Program-made: the position numbers and the translations under genes
Assembly (NCBI GenBank): GCA_025174535.1
Contig: JALBUN010000050.1
Span: 186,001 to 250,000 of the forward strand
Direction of reading: 5' to 3'
DNA length: 64,000 nt
Source of the DNA: Cantharellus purpuraceus
Taxonomy: Eukaryota; Basidiomycota; Agaricomycetes; Cantharellales; Hydnaceae
In this document: positions 1 through 11,600 of the stretch, piece after piece
Layout: every line of letters begins with the position of its first letter
Numbering within the stretch: position 1 is the first letter of the stretch
Notes under the pieces: generated by a model
What the model was told of the DNA's origin: nothing
What the model saw: the letters and a program-made list of their open reading frames with translations, nothing else
Databases searched by the model: none

Positions 1-1614
1 CAGCCCCAGTGGGTACAGACACGGTTTCCGTACTCGGAAATGCGACGTCAGCGGCAGCTGGTACATTTGCTACTGCACCAACAGGTTTCCTTCCAATGGC
101 CCGGGTCGTTTTCTGCGCTTGTGGGCGACTTACGACACCCAGAGGCGTTGGCCGTACAGGAGGCCTGTGCGCCATCGAGGAAAGGTCCATTCGATTAGCG
201 GGATGTGGTTCCACGGCGACCACTCGACGTACGCGGCGAGCTGGACCGCTAGATGCCGCTATAACAGAGTCCGCCACTGCAGCACGAGATTGAGACGCCG
301 CAAGACGCATTGGAGGTCTGTGGTCATATCCTGAATGAGAATTGACAGGAGCAGACTTGACTGAAAAAGTTGATGATGCTGTAGAGAGCACGCGTTGACG
401 TTCATGGTCAGCGTGCTCTTCTGATTTGGAGTGATCTGGCTTTGATCGTTGTACTTGCGGTCGGGAAGCGGCACGTGCTCGAGATGGGATCGATGCAGGT
501 GGCGCCATGGTGCCTGAAGCATGGGGCTGAGGACGAGAGCTCTTTGTCGCACCGGGTGGTATGACAGCGTTAGAACTGGTACTTGCAGCAAGTCGCGCAT
601 TGGGGGACGTGGCAAGTGAGAGGCCTGATGTTGAAGACAAAACACGCTTGTTGGGTAGCTGCTTCGGCTTGTCTTGTGCAAAAGGCTGTCGAGCATGTTC
701 TATCGCCTTTGGAACAAGGTGCTGAGACTTTATGTCAAGATACTTGCGCATAACAGGTGTTAGCGGGCCGGTGAACCTTCACAAGTACGGATGTATGTCA
801 GCTAGTCGGGACTGCGAGAGAGAAAATAGCCTACGCGTCGACTCGATCTGGGAACAAGGTCTTGTAGGCTTCAAAAACCTTGCGGCTCGTCTGCCGGATG
901 CCTGCATCCTTGTCCCTTCCAGTGACCCTTATGACCTCTTCCACATCACCCACTTTGGTCTTGATCTCTTTGTCCGTCCAGTTCCACTTGTTCAGGCATC
1001 TCAACACGCTTTCGACAGCAACCACACGTCCTGTCGTTATCCTACTTTCCTTGCAAGCTACAAGGAGACAGGGCATGATAGATGGAATATGGCAATAGCC
1101 TATAATCAATGCCAAGGCCGCTTGAGATCGCGTCACGTATACTTTATTGGTACGAGTGGCCAATCGGAGGATGTGGGGGATGAAGAGGGGAACAAGAGGC
1201 TCGAATGCAAGTCCAACACGCGGAGCAATGATAGTTAGACAATCCAATGCGGCGGCAGAGAGACGAGTGCGCTCCGAGTTTATCTATGTAAGTAATGTCA
1301 TACAGAGTTTTAAACCATTAGCAGTGTACGTACTGCGTTGACAATAGGTTTAGTGGATGTTTTAATACCGTTGGCCAGCTCCTTCTCGTACTTGTGACCA
1401 CCACCTTTTACTACTGCACCAAACCGGATAAGAGCCCTGGCGATACGATCCCACGTCTCTTCGGTTTCCTCTAAGGATAGAGCATCTCTTAACATGGAGA
1501 ACTCCTGTTCCAGCTGTTGGGGAGATTCGCACTACGACAGTAAGAGCCTAAACCACTTTACGGGTGAAAAATCCTCCGACTCACTGGCAGTTTGTCTGGG
1601 ATCGCTGGAGGCAT
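1..1614 (-). CDS. STU1: CLASP/Stu1-family microtubule-binding protein (3' end outside window)
   Basis: CLASP proteins bind microtubule plus ends and spindles through TOG/HEAT domains and promote rescue of shrinking microtubules. Inferred exons on the minus strand: 1585-1614, 1334-1531, 835-1283 and 776 to the window edge. The start at 1614 gives MPPAIPDKLP, then a CLASP_N domain with ETEETWDRIARAL, INSERTRLSAAALD, APRVGLAFEPLVPLF, RTNKVYVTRSQAAL and FEAYKTLFPD, all typical of the family. After the TOG domain, PLTPVMRKYLDI leads into a Ser/Pro/Arg-rich disordered stretch that runs off the left edge. Introns are 50-58 nt with consensus GT-AG ends. The family match is strong; the exact start relies on a 30-nt first exon and is less sure. 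The gene is divergent from the neighbour at 2908. Confidence 0.9.
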
Positions 1615-1724
1615 AGATTGGTTGTCTAGGAGAGAGTGCGTTCACCTCGTGTCCAAGGTTCGGATTACAACCGTCAGTGTACACCTGTAAGGGTGTGTTT
1701 TGTTGCACCTAAACATGCAAACAC

Positions 1725-1736
1725 GGTCACGTGACC
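1725..1736. promoter_or_regulatory. GGTCACGTGACC palindrome (bHLH/Cbf1-type site)
   Basis: A 12-bp perfect palindrome centred on CACGTG, 111 bp upstream of the CLASP start codon. The core TCACGTGA is the site class bound by Cbf1/USF-type bHLH factors. The same palindrome occurs at 31087-31098 and 46017-46028, also next to gene starts. Function is inferred from motif and position only. Confidence 0.5.
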
Positions 1737-1984
1737 GCGTTCACCTTGCTCACTTCTTAGGCGGCGGGAACTTTCTTCGAAATTTCGCCGCTTGTCTATC
1801 CCAAATTTCGCCAGCTATCGCATTGAGGCTATCATGGCGCCTAGCGACAGACCACCGTCAGTCAACAAGGGTGTGGTCCTACCTTCCGGGGTCGCATCAG
1901 CATCCACTGCCCCCGCCAGCGGACCCCCCGCCAACTCCGCCCCTGAGGTCATGCCTCTAGCTCTCTGGTAGATTTAGAACATTA

Positions 1985-2187
1985 GAATTATTGTAGAGCT
2001 ACCGCAAATACTGTAGTGTTGAAATGACGTCGTCCCAAGTGCTCCAAGTTTATCAACAAGTCAGTTAGTGTCCCACAAGATACTGGAATTACTGTAGAGC
2101 TACCGCAAATACTATAGTGTTGAAATGACGTTGTCCCAAGTGCTCCACGCGCTCCAAGTTTATCTCAACAAGCCAGTTAGTGTCCCA
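1985..2187. repeat. Tandem direct duplication, two copies of about 91 and 102 nt
   Basis: Copy 1 (1985-2075) and copy 2 (2086-2187) share the blocks GTAGAGCTACCGCAAATACT, GTGTTGAAATGACGT, GTCCCAAGTGCTCCA and CAGTTAGTGTCCCA in the same order. Copy 2 carries a short extra block in the middle (CTCCACGCG). The origin is unknown; no coding potential is evident. Confidence 0.8.
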
Positions 2188-2907
2188 TCATCGGCACGTA
2201 TGCAAAACATTGTCGACCTCAAGCTATTAGCTGGCGCTGAGTATAGCGCGGTCATTACCTGGGCAGACCCACACAGGTGGCTTCGAAGGAAGAAGACAGT
2301 AGTCAGACATCGTGCACGCTCCCCGTATCCTACTAAAGCGCATTTGACCGTCATTCAATGATAAGGCGAAGTATGTATGGTCTTGTCCCTTCAAGGGCTA
2401 TTCTTCTAACCGGAAACATGGCACAATTATACTTGCGACGCGCTGCCCCATACACGGACATGTATCAATGATGTGAGCCTACGCCATGGCTTCTGCCCTT
2501 CTCCAATTGTGGACCCAGTCCAAACTGACAGGAACCCGTGTCAGAGAATGGTTTGATAGAAAAGACAGGTGAGGTACCAGTAGCTTTGACCCATCTTCAC
2601 TAGAATTCAAACAAATTTAAATATATTCCCTTTTGAGTTAAGAACAAAGATACGAACCGTGCACGATAGAAGATGAAAAACCACATAGCCGCCCCCAGCC
2701 CCTTAGAAAGTAACTTGTATCGCAAGCCGGGAAGGTGTGGCGCAAATCCAGAAGCTTATTCGTCAAAACCAAAAATGAGCAACCCGATTCTGTCAGAAGA
2801 ACTAGAAACGCATACCAGAACTTGCTCCTGCCATGGTGTCTTCTAGTTCGTAGTTTGCTTCCGCGCGCTCTGTGTTTGCTTTGGTCTCCGAGGTCCACAC
2901 AGTAAGC

Positions 2908-5900
2908 ATGGAGAGCCGCAAACGAAAGAGGGAGGCCAGTGAGCCTCGGGTTAAATACCACATTCAGCAGTTGGGAAGATCTTTCGAACGAATCCTCAAA
3001 GGTGCCTCTTTCTCCTCTATCGCTTGACCTGTGCCAATTTAAGGTCGCAGAAAATTCGCGTGAGGAGCTGTGTGAGGTCGTCCGCAAGAAGCTTGAGCTT
3101 GACTCTAAAACAAATTTGGAACTTGTTCAAATTAGAGAAGGAGTCGTGTATGACTTGGAGGATGGTAAGACTGTCATGGTTCCTTTTCCCTAAAGATGTC
3201 CTCATGAAGTTTACAGACGATGATTTCGAAGCCTTTAAAGCTGCCGCATACGCGTATTCTTCACTTGATGTACGTGTTTCCTTCCCCACCGCTGCCTTGC
3301 CCCAAAATGCATCAAACACTCGAGCTGGTGCTTCACCCATTCCGGACTTCTCGGCAAAGTCATCAGGCCCTCAAGGAGGTCCTCAGGAAAAAGTTGCCCA
3401 GAAGCATGTTTCTATAGCAGACTATGACAACCAGAACCGCAGCCTCGCCCCTGGCGCTGCTCCTGGCGCTGGTCAACAGGGTGTGGAGTTGGAGCGATCC
3501 AATTCTATGCTATCATCACCCAGGGAGACGATTGCTTCGCCACCAAAGAAAAAGCGCAAGCATGTTCATATCGAATTGGATACAATGGCCTCTGAAAGTC
3601 AAAAGGAGAGGGACAAAAACAAGAGGAACGAATCGATAGCTGACCCGACCGTTGTCACTGTGGTTCCTGGGGATAATGAACAACAGGGACCTCCACGAAA
3701 GAAACGGAAAAGGGACAAGTACAAAGGACAGGAAGCATCTAGTGCCCCCGTGGATGAAGCACAAACTACAGCTACAGACGCCCCTGATACAACGAACAAA
3801 CCGAAGAAGAGCAAACCACGGAAAGGAAACAAGGAGAAGGGGCCGGAGGCATCGAATTCTCTCGCGAATGAGGAACGAACTGTAACTGCAGAAGTCACTG
3901 ACACAACGGTCACAGAGGTGAGGAAGAGAAAATCACGGAAAGGAGACAAAGAGAAGGGATCAGAGACATTTGGCTCTCTCGTTTCAGAGGCACAAACTGC
4001 AACTGCAAGCGTCGCTGATGCAGCGGTTGCAGAGGTAAAGAAGAGCAAATCAGGGGAAGGAGAGAAGGCGAAGGGACCACAGGCATCTATTTCTGTCGTT
4101 CATGAGGCACAAGCTGCAGCTGCAGACCGCTCTGATGCAGCGAACGCCACGAACGCCAAATCGAAGAAGAGCAGACCACGGAAAGGCGACAAGGAGAAAG
4201 GTCCAGGGGCATCTGAGTCCTCGATGGATGGAGCGCAAACTACAACTGCAGAACCTTCTCATGGCACGGACACCAAATCGAAGACGAGCAAATCACAGAC
4301 TCTTCCCCCAAATGCTCAGGACACGCACGACGTGATCATGCATGGATCTCATGCTACTGGAAGTAAGGAACAGCCCATTGATATAGAAGCTGGTAGGATA
4401 GGTTTGTGGGTCGTATCTCAGACAGATACTGACAGCCCTCATCTAGGCAGCACTATCCAGAAGTCGTCCACAAAAACCTTAATGTCTGTGAAGGCTACCT
4501 CTGAATCAGGCATGTGCGGTTTATTATGTACCTGTAACATATCTTTACGATACTTTTCTATAGCGCCGCCTGTTGTCACTCGTGCAGAGCCTCCAGCGCG
4601 TTCGTCTGAGTCTCACAATTCACCAGCCAATCCCAGTGCCTCAACTTCAGATCCTGTGCGACTCACTTATGCTTCTTTTTTCAACAGACCACGACGTACC
4701 GCTTCTGAACTTTTAGCCATGTACTCTGATGCTATTTCCAAAACTGCGTCACTGAGCGATCCGCCCGAGGCTGACCATAGGATGGAAAATGTAGTCGCCT
4801 CCAAGAACGCAATGACTGCCGCGGAAGATGACAAGAAAAAGAAGAATACAGGTGTGGACGTTTCAAAGGACATTAGAGCAGAGAAGCCAAAGCCCAAACT
4901 CGGAAAAAGTCACCTGAGCGAGAGCTGGGTCCCTGTGGATGCTGAAGAACCCCCTTCACTTCTCGCTGGCGAAGAGCCATCGACATCCGATCCATCCAAA
5001 GCGTTAGATGCAGCTCCTCTCCCCAAGCCCCCGGAACCCGTTCCTCGCACCGACCCCACCCCCAAGAACCCAAAGACTAAGAATTTACTCTCTACTTCCA
5101 AGCAAGCCTCGCCATGCCCTATATGTCTTTCCCGACCTTTCCATTTACGGTTCAAGTGTCCTGTAATCATCTCCGGTGTGGATGCAATGCTCGATCGAAT
5201 CGCACAGTTGCAGGTCGAGGGTGGAAAGGAGGACCTTATATCGGAGTTGGAAGAGTGGGTGCAGAAAGCACGACGAAAATCGAAAGGCAAAGGACTCGTC
5301 AGGCAAGAGCCAGAACCGAATCATGGTGAATCCAGTCCACAGACTATTGGTCGATCGGAGCATCGAAGCTCGCCCCTACCATCATGGGCCCCCATTGTTT
5401 CCCACCAGTCACATCCATCAGAGGTTATTGTGGAGAGCACCCATGAGGGATCCGAATCAGCGAGCTCTGCTAGTTCTGAGCAGGATGATGCTCAATCAGA
5501 GGCAAGTTCTTCAACCGATGGCTCCTCATCGGGCCCAGGTTCCCGATCGATCTCTCCCAGCCCGAACTTAGAACAAGTCGATCTAAATGCGCTTATTCGA
5601 GGGCCATCACTAACCATGAACCTTTCGAAGCTCGACGACGATATTGAAAAGTTGGAATCAGAGAGCCATACTGAAGGTGACAGTGCTGAGGGGGATATTG
5701 AATTGCTTGAGGAAGAGGAGCACCCACTCCCAAAACATCTGAGGCGCGTGGCTCCGCTCCGGTCAAGATCGCCTGAAGAAATAGATGGCGATGAAGAGGA
5801 AGATTTGGTATCTAGTGTAGAAGAAAATACAGCTATAGTGGGAAGCAACCATCAATCATCCCACGAAGAGGAGACAGAATCATCTGTCTCGGACACGACA

Positions 5901-7547
5901 GGTGGAGATGAGGTGCAACAGGATCCTAGGACAATCACTGACACTGTCCGTGCGCAGGTCTCGATACATCCTAATCCTGAACCGCATGTAATACGAAAGG
6001 AACGTCACGCGACGCCCGCGCCGATATCTGTTCACCAGCCTTCTCCAACCCCACCTGCGCCAACTCCAGCAAGTTTGCGGAACGGAGACATAATTCCGGT
6101 GGCCACCTCCACAGATTTAGTAAAAGAGAAAGATAATGATGCGCCTCCCGTCACGCTAGTGAAAAGCCCTTCTTGTCCCGATACAACTTCTGAAGGTTTA
6201 CCTCAAGCTGGTAGCCCGTCGACTCCCTCTCGTTCACGAGCAACAACCCCGGTTCCCTCCAATACGTCACCCTTCAAGGCAATTCCACACACGCCAGGTA
6301 CTATACAACGCATGAAGGATAAGAATGGCCGTCTTCCTTTGAACCCACCAGACGATGAGATAGGCGTTATTCAGCCTGTGCCTCAGTCGACGCGGAATAT
6401 CGTCGGTGTGGTCCCACCCAAAGAAAAGGACTACTCAGGGGAACCTCAGCCAGAGCCATCTCGTGTAGCCTCACACTCCATCTCCGCTGCTAAACCATCC
6501 ACGTCACGATCTAACACAACTCCTTCCCCAGTCAGGTTGCCGTCTGCAGACAACACTTCGTCGATCTCCCAGCCGGCTGTCAAACGTCGCGGTCGCCCTC
6601 CACTATCGGAGGCCGTAAAGGCAGAACGCAAAGCCATGCGAGATGCACAGAAGGCTGCCAAAGCTGACAAGCGTCCCAAGACTGAGGTGAAGAAGATTGA
6701 CCCTCGCCGACCTAAAGCTCAAGGCGAGAGTACATTGTCGCAAGAGCATGTGGAACAGGTTTCTAGTCCGCCTCCGGTAGTTGTCACTGCAGCTACGCCT
6801 GTTCCCATGTCACGGTGGACGTCGCTGCCCCCGGTGGCGACATCAGCTTCAACCAACTCGCTGTCTTCGCCTGCCATTGACCAGCTGATGTCCAGTAGTG
6901 AGTTACCGCGAAAAACGGCCCTTAACCATGTTGGCGCTTCATTGGGAAGCTCGCCCACCCCTATACGTCTGAACGGTGTCCGAAGCCCAGGGTCTGTATC
7001 ATTGGCGTCGGGATCACGGAGACATGACGAGGAGGATGTGGAGAAGATTGTTGGGTCTTCCGAATCTGCTGCAAAGCGAACACCGTTATTTATGCCCGGT
7101 GCGAGCCAAATGTCGCAATCTCAAGCTATGCCACGATTTGTAGCGCTATCGTCAGAAGACACGATGCGTGATGGTCCAGACGAACTTGGGCACTCGCCGT
7201 CTGTGTCATCAAGCGATGGGGAAGGGCGGTCAACAAAGGAGGCTACGATTTCGCCGCGTGGGCATCGGAGACCAAAGTCGGCTTTTCCGTCGCTTTCACA
7301 ATTGTCATTTGACAAATTCAAGCCGTCTTTTTTGCTGACGAGCGTATTCAGTGGCAGCCAGGGTCAGGGTCAGAGGGAGAAAAGAGATGTGGGGGCGCAC
7401 CCCATGTCCGGGGAGGACGACTCAGAGGAAGAGGAGGAGGAGAGTAGCGGGACTGAGCAGGAGTCGAGTCATGTTCCTAAGGATAAGAGGGCGGGTGTAA
7501 ACGTACCAGTGGGAAGGAAATCGAGATCACGGGGATTGTTGCATTAG
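2908..7547 (+). CDS. Large disordered nuclear protein with zinc-knuckle-like motif and AT hook
   Basis: I do not recognise a characterised orthologue. Inferred exons: 2908-3001, 3051-3164, 3217-4392 and 4564-7547, giving about 1455 residues. The N-terminus is basic (MESRKRKRE), then comes a compact region ending in YDLEDDDDFEAFKAAAY with the feel of a PB1/ubiquitin-like fold. Five degenerate lysine-rich repeats of about 38 residues follow (nucleotides 3780-4300). A Cys-x2-Cys-x5-His-x4-Cys cluster lies near residues 646-660 (CPICL...FHLRFKCP), followed by a short helical segment. An AT-hook-like RRGRPPL occurs near residue 1136. The rest is Ser/Pro/Glu-rich with several NLS-like KKKRK runs. 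The 171-nt third intron (4393-4563) is a multiple of three with no stop, so its retention would keep the frame. A chromatin role is inference only. Confidence 0.75.
3780..4300 (+). repeat. Coding tandem repeat, about five units of 115-130 nt
   Basis: The unit encodes a pattern like KKSKPRKGxKEKGPEAS followed by an acidic/Thr-Ala-rich linker (EAQTxTA...DTT). Units begin near 3786, 3900, 4017, 4134 and 4263. They are clearly diverged, so the expansion is not recent. Confidence 0.7.
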
Positions 7548-8672
7548 TATTGTTATGTCACTTTGGGTAAAAGGAATCATGAGGTTGGATGGGATGGGAC
7601 TAGTAAGATCGAGGATGCGACTGATAAAATTGTTACGTGTGCGGCGGCTTTGTCTTGCACTCCCGCCTCGCCCCTCGTATGTTCGTGCCGATTGTTTGTT
7701 TGTTCCCCAATGGGTTACGGTCACTGCAACTATTTTATCCACTTGAATTCGTGTTTACTTGCACGAGTTGTTAAATACATTAAAAATTCATCTTGCGTGT
7801 AGTATATTGCTTTCCTCTGGAATGCCATGCATGTTCTTCGCAGATGACCTTGGTATCAACTCATCTCTCTGCGGGGTTTTCTTAGACTGCATCAACGTCG
7901 ATTAGTGTTGTCATCAGCGTCTAACGGGGTTCTATCCAAACGGCTAGTATAGTTGATCCGGCGCTAGAAATCGCGCGGTTCTCTCTGACGGACGTGGACA
8001 CACTTCTATTCTAGCACGGACTCCACTTCAAGTGTCTTTTATAACCCTCCTAGCTGACCCATCAATGCCATACACTGCATATTCTGCAAATAAAAGGATC
8101 CCCCTCCTGAAGCACCTCTCTACACGCCGCCAGCATCTTACTTTCCAATCAATAGGTGGTGGCGAAACCACGAGCACTATCCGTCTAGAGGGAATGTCCT
8201 CTTATGTAAGCCCAGGTTCCCATCATCAAACAATCCCTGTACATAGGACCATGCAACTTGTTCGCGCATACCGCTGCAGTGTAATTGTATTATGAAATTA
8301 CCTAGCTTGGACATTAAAGATGCCGGAAAGTGCTATATCTGGTACATTTTGGTGCCAAACCTTACTTCTCCTGCATCATTTGGCACTGAGGTGCGCCTGG
8401 AGTGGGAAGCAATGACACCGAGGTAAGTTGGCGTTCCTCTTGTACACTTCATCGACCAGCCATTCATCGTACATTCCTCCACAGTCTGTCATAGCTGATC
8501 CCACTGCACAGATGGCTCCACCTATCGTTGTCCTACCTGAAGCAAACATTCCATCGGCTGTTTCAGAGTTTACAATTAAACTGACCACCCAGTGCACCCA
8601 CGTGTCCTTGTCCCTTGGAGAACGTTATTGATCTGTGATTCTAGACCTGAAACACAAAATACTCTGGATGGC
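7548..8672. other. Intergenic, 3' flank of the disordered-protein gene
   Basis: No family-like coding sequence on either strand. The short open frames at 8032-8295 and 8428-8631 lack codon structure or recognisable motifs. Confidence 0.5.
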
Positions 8673-11600
8673 ATGAAAAGTTCCGACCTCTTTCAACGCG
8701 CTGGAAAAGACATAGCCACAGACTACTGGACCACATACGAGCGAGTAGCTAAACAACATGACGATGAATTGATCGAGAGGCATAACCGTGATTTGGATGC
8801 ACTCCTCATATTTGTAGGTGTTACTGCCGTACTAACATTTTCTCCCATCTGGACTCAATGGAAGCATCCTTTGACACTTCAGGCTGGTCTTTTCTTCTCT
8901 GTTAGCTCGACATTCATTGTCAACATGGAGTCCAACCTGAGTCCCCAGCCAAGTGATACAACGAATGCACTCTTGAAAGTCTTGATAAACAAGGTTGACA
9001 ACGGCACGTTCTCGGAGCAAGAAGCCTCCCTTCCCGTCTGGACGGGACCCGACTCTACGGTTATTTGGATCCAGTCACTTGCTTATACAAGTTTGTCAAT
9101 GAGTCTTCTTGCTGCATTCGGTGGGGTGCTTGGAAAGCAATGGCTGGATCACTTCAAAACATCTCGATTTGGACAGGGCACTTTTCATGAGGCAGCAGAA
9201 AATGGACAGATTGAATACTTGGTATTTTAATACCATAACCGCCACTCTGCCCGCTCTCCTACAGCTGTCCCTGTGTTTCTTTGGGGTCGCACTCACGGCA
9301 AACATTTGGACTCTGCAGCATACTGTTGCAAGCGTCATTATGGGGACAATATCATTTGGAGTTATCTTCTCCTTCTTCACCGTGGCTGCGTCGTTGAAAT
9401 CTCCAGACTGCCCATTCCAGACACCCGTGCCGACTACCCTTAACCGTGCCTTGTATGTCGTCCGAGCGATGATCAAGCTTTAGGCACATTGAGCGCAACC
9501 CAAGTCCCGGGCGAGCTTACCCATTTACCTACACCGGTCTTTGAGGGCTGCCTTCCGATCTGCAAAGGATATTATGGTCAGATCAGTTGCAAACTTTTTC
9601 ACATATCTCTTGCGGTTCTTATCAGCTCTATGGCCAAGACAACTATCACCGGCCAGTGACCCAGAGTCAGCCGGAGGTTCGATGACTCTTCAGTGTAGAT
9701 TAACCTATATCTCCTAGATTATCCTACACAAACACCTGAAGCACATTCAATCCAATGGATTATCGAGACGTCTACAGACACAGACATCATTACTGCTGCA
9801 GCGATGATGGTACCCAAAGTTGAGTGGCCGGACAGGCATGATGTGGCCTTTGTGTTGGATCCACTAACAAGTCACTGAGTACGATGATTATGCATGGGCG
9901 ACAACTCCCCACATGGGAATGAGTGCGGACTTACTTGAAGGCAATCTTCCACTTGTACACCGAACGAGGTCTACGGGGTCCATTGAACATCTGGAATGGC
10001 AACCTATTGGATAACGATTATCATATAGCTGCGATGCCCTTAGAGCAAGACTTTCAGCTGATTTGCATCCCTCCTGTTCTCTGACCGCTTGTGGATGGCC
10101 CATATTTCCCCTTACCATTTGCATGATGAAGGCCCACACCCAGATATTAACCCTTTTGTGCATGATTTTACCGACAAGTGTCTCCATGACCCGAAATCCC
10201 CTCCCTGCCTCGTGGCCGACTGTCTTCTATTAGCGAACTTGATGGTTGGCCTATGATCAGATCTGTGGTTTTTGGCAAGGATTGACAAGAGGTAAGGTCG
10301 GTTAAGTTAGATGCGTGTCAACATCTTATCATTCTCCAGTGCAGCTATGTGGCATCTCCAACGCTTGGTGATAGACTGTATATTACATTTGCTTCTCGGC
10401 GAGGCTCCAGTCTCACAAAGAGAGTATGTCCTGAATGCTAGGAAGCTCCTTCAGCAATTAGCATACAGTAAACATGACCAAGGTTGCGACAGTTATTCAC
10501 GATCCGTCCGGTGTCTCAAGCTCTGCTTTCATCTCCTTGAGAACCCAGGTGCAGAGGGTGATCAAGTCACAGATATTGCCGCTGCACTTCGTCTCAGTTT
10601 TTTGCATGCTACAGTGGAGGAGAGATTGGAGGACTGGACATGTCTGCACCGATGGTGGTTGGACTCAGGACCTTATTGGGGAGGACAGCCCAACTGGCAT
10701 ACACCGGCACAGTTTGACTTGCTGGTGAATTGCCTTGTACAGGTTGGTCAAGGTACTGATTACACTACAATCAGTGATGTTTTTGCGGTGTTGGCAGGTC
10801 TGTGTGGCTCATCGAGTACTTTCGAACGGAAACATCTCTACATCCAAATGATGATCCGGTTTATGGAGGCGTGAGTACCGCTTCGTGTACGCCATGTAGC
10901 CCTGAGCGTGGCATATGCACTTTGAGCAGAAGTACACTATAGAAAAAAACTCGCACCATAAATCAGTGTTTTATACACTTGAAAAATCAGTGCTGAGAAC
11001 ACTTCAAATCGGTGTCCTGACACTGATTTTCAGTACCCTAGTTGCTCACGCCCCTTTCACCGTGTACTGATTCTTAGTAGTTATCGTCCTATCAGAAACA
11101 TATAGCACTGATTTTCAGCTCCCAAGTCGCTTAAATATAGAGGTTTTGAAAGCTTGATAAAAGTTCAATTGGCATGGTATCTAAGCAGTAACTACATTGG
11201 GATGAAGCATGAAAGCTGCATACAAGCGGCCAAGCGGCCAAGTGGCCTCAGCGTCGCAAATCAGCTTGAGCAAGACATTCCAACATGTACGAATCTGATC
11301 TTGGACGTGGCTGCTCGTCAGAGCTTGCGCTGGCACATGAAGGGGCACGTAGAACTCCAGGTCTTGCCTGCGATGAGGGCCAGGTCTACCGCCAACATGC
11401 TTGGCTGCATCTCCAGTGTGGGTAATGATGCGTCACCGTCTTTGTCTTTAACACCTGTGACTGCCATATTTCCTCCTCGTGACTGGCCGTTTCAAAGCAC
11501 TGTACTGGAGGAACTCGACAACAAAAGAAAGCCAAGGAAACAGCTACTAGTACAACGTCGATGAGTTCCTGACCCAATGCTAAGTGACCCCCTGCCGACA

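Larger units (their letters stand above)
1615..2907. other. Intergenic region between two divergent genes
   Basis: No convincing gene is visible. The stretch holds a GGTCACGTGACC palindrome at 1725-1736, about 110 bp upstream of the CLASP start, and a degenerate direct duplication at 1985-2187. The short open frames here have no recognisable family wording. Confidence 0.6.

Noticed and set aside
3599..4048. Long antisense open frames opposite the lysine-rich repeats
   Set aside because: They are mirror effects of biased codons in the plus-strand exon, with no splice or family evidence.
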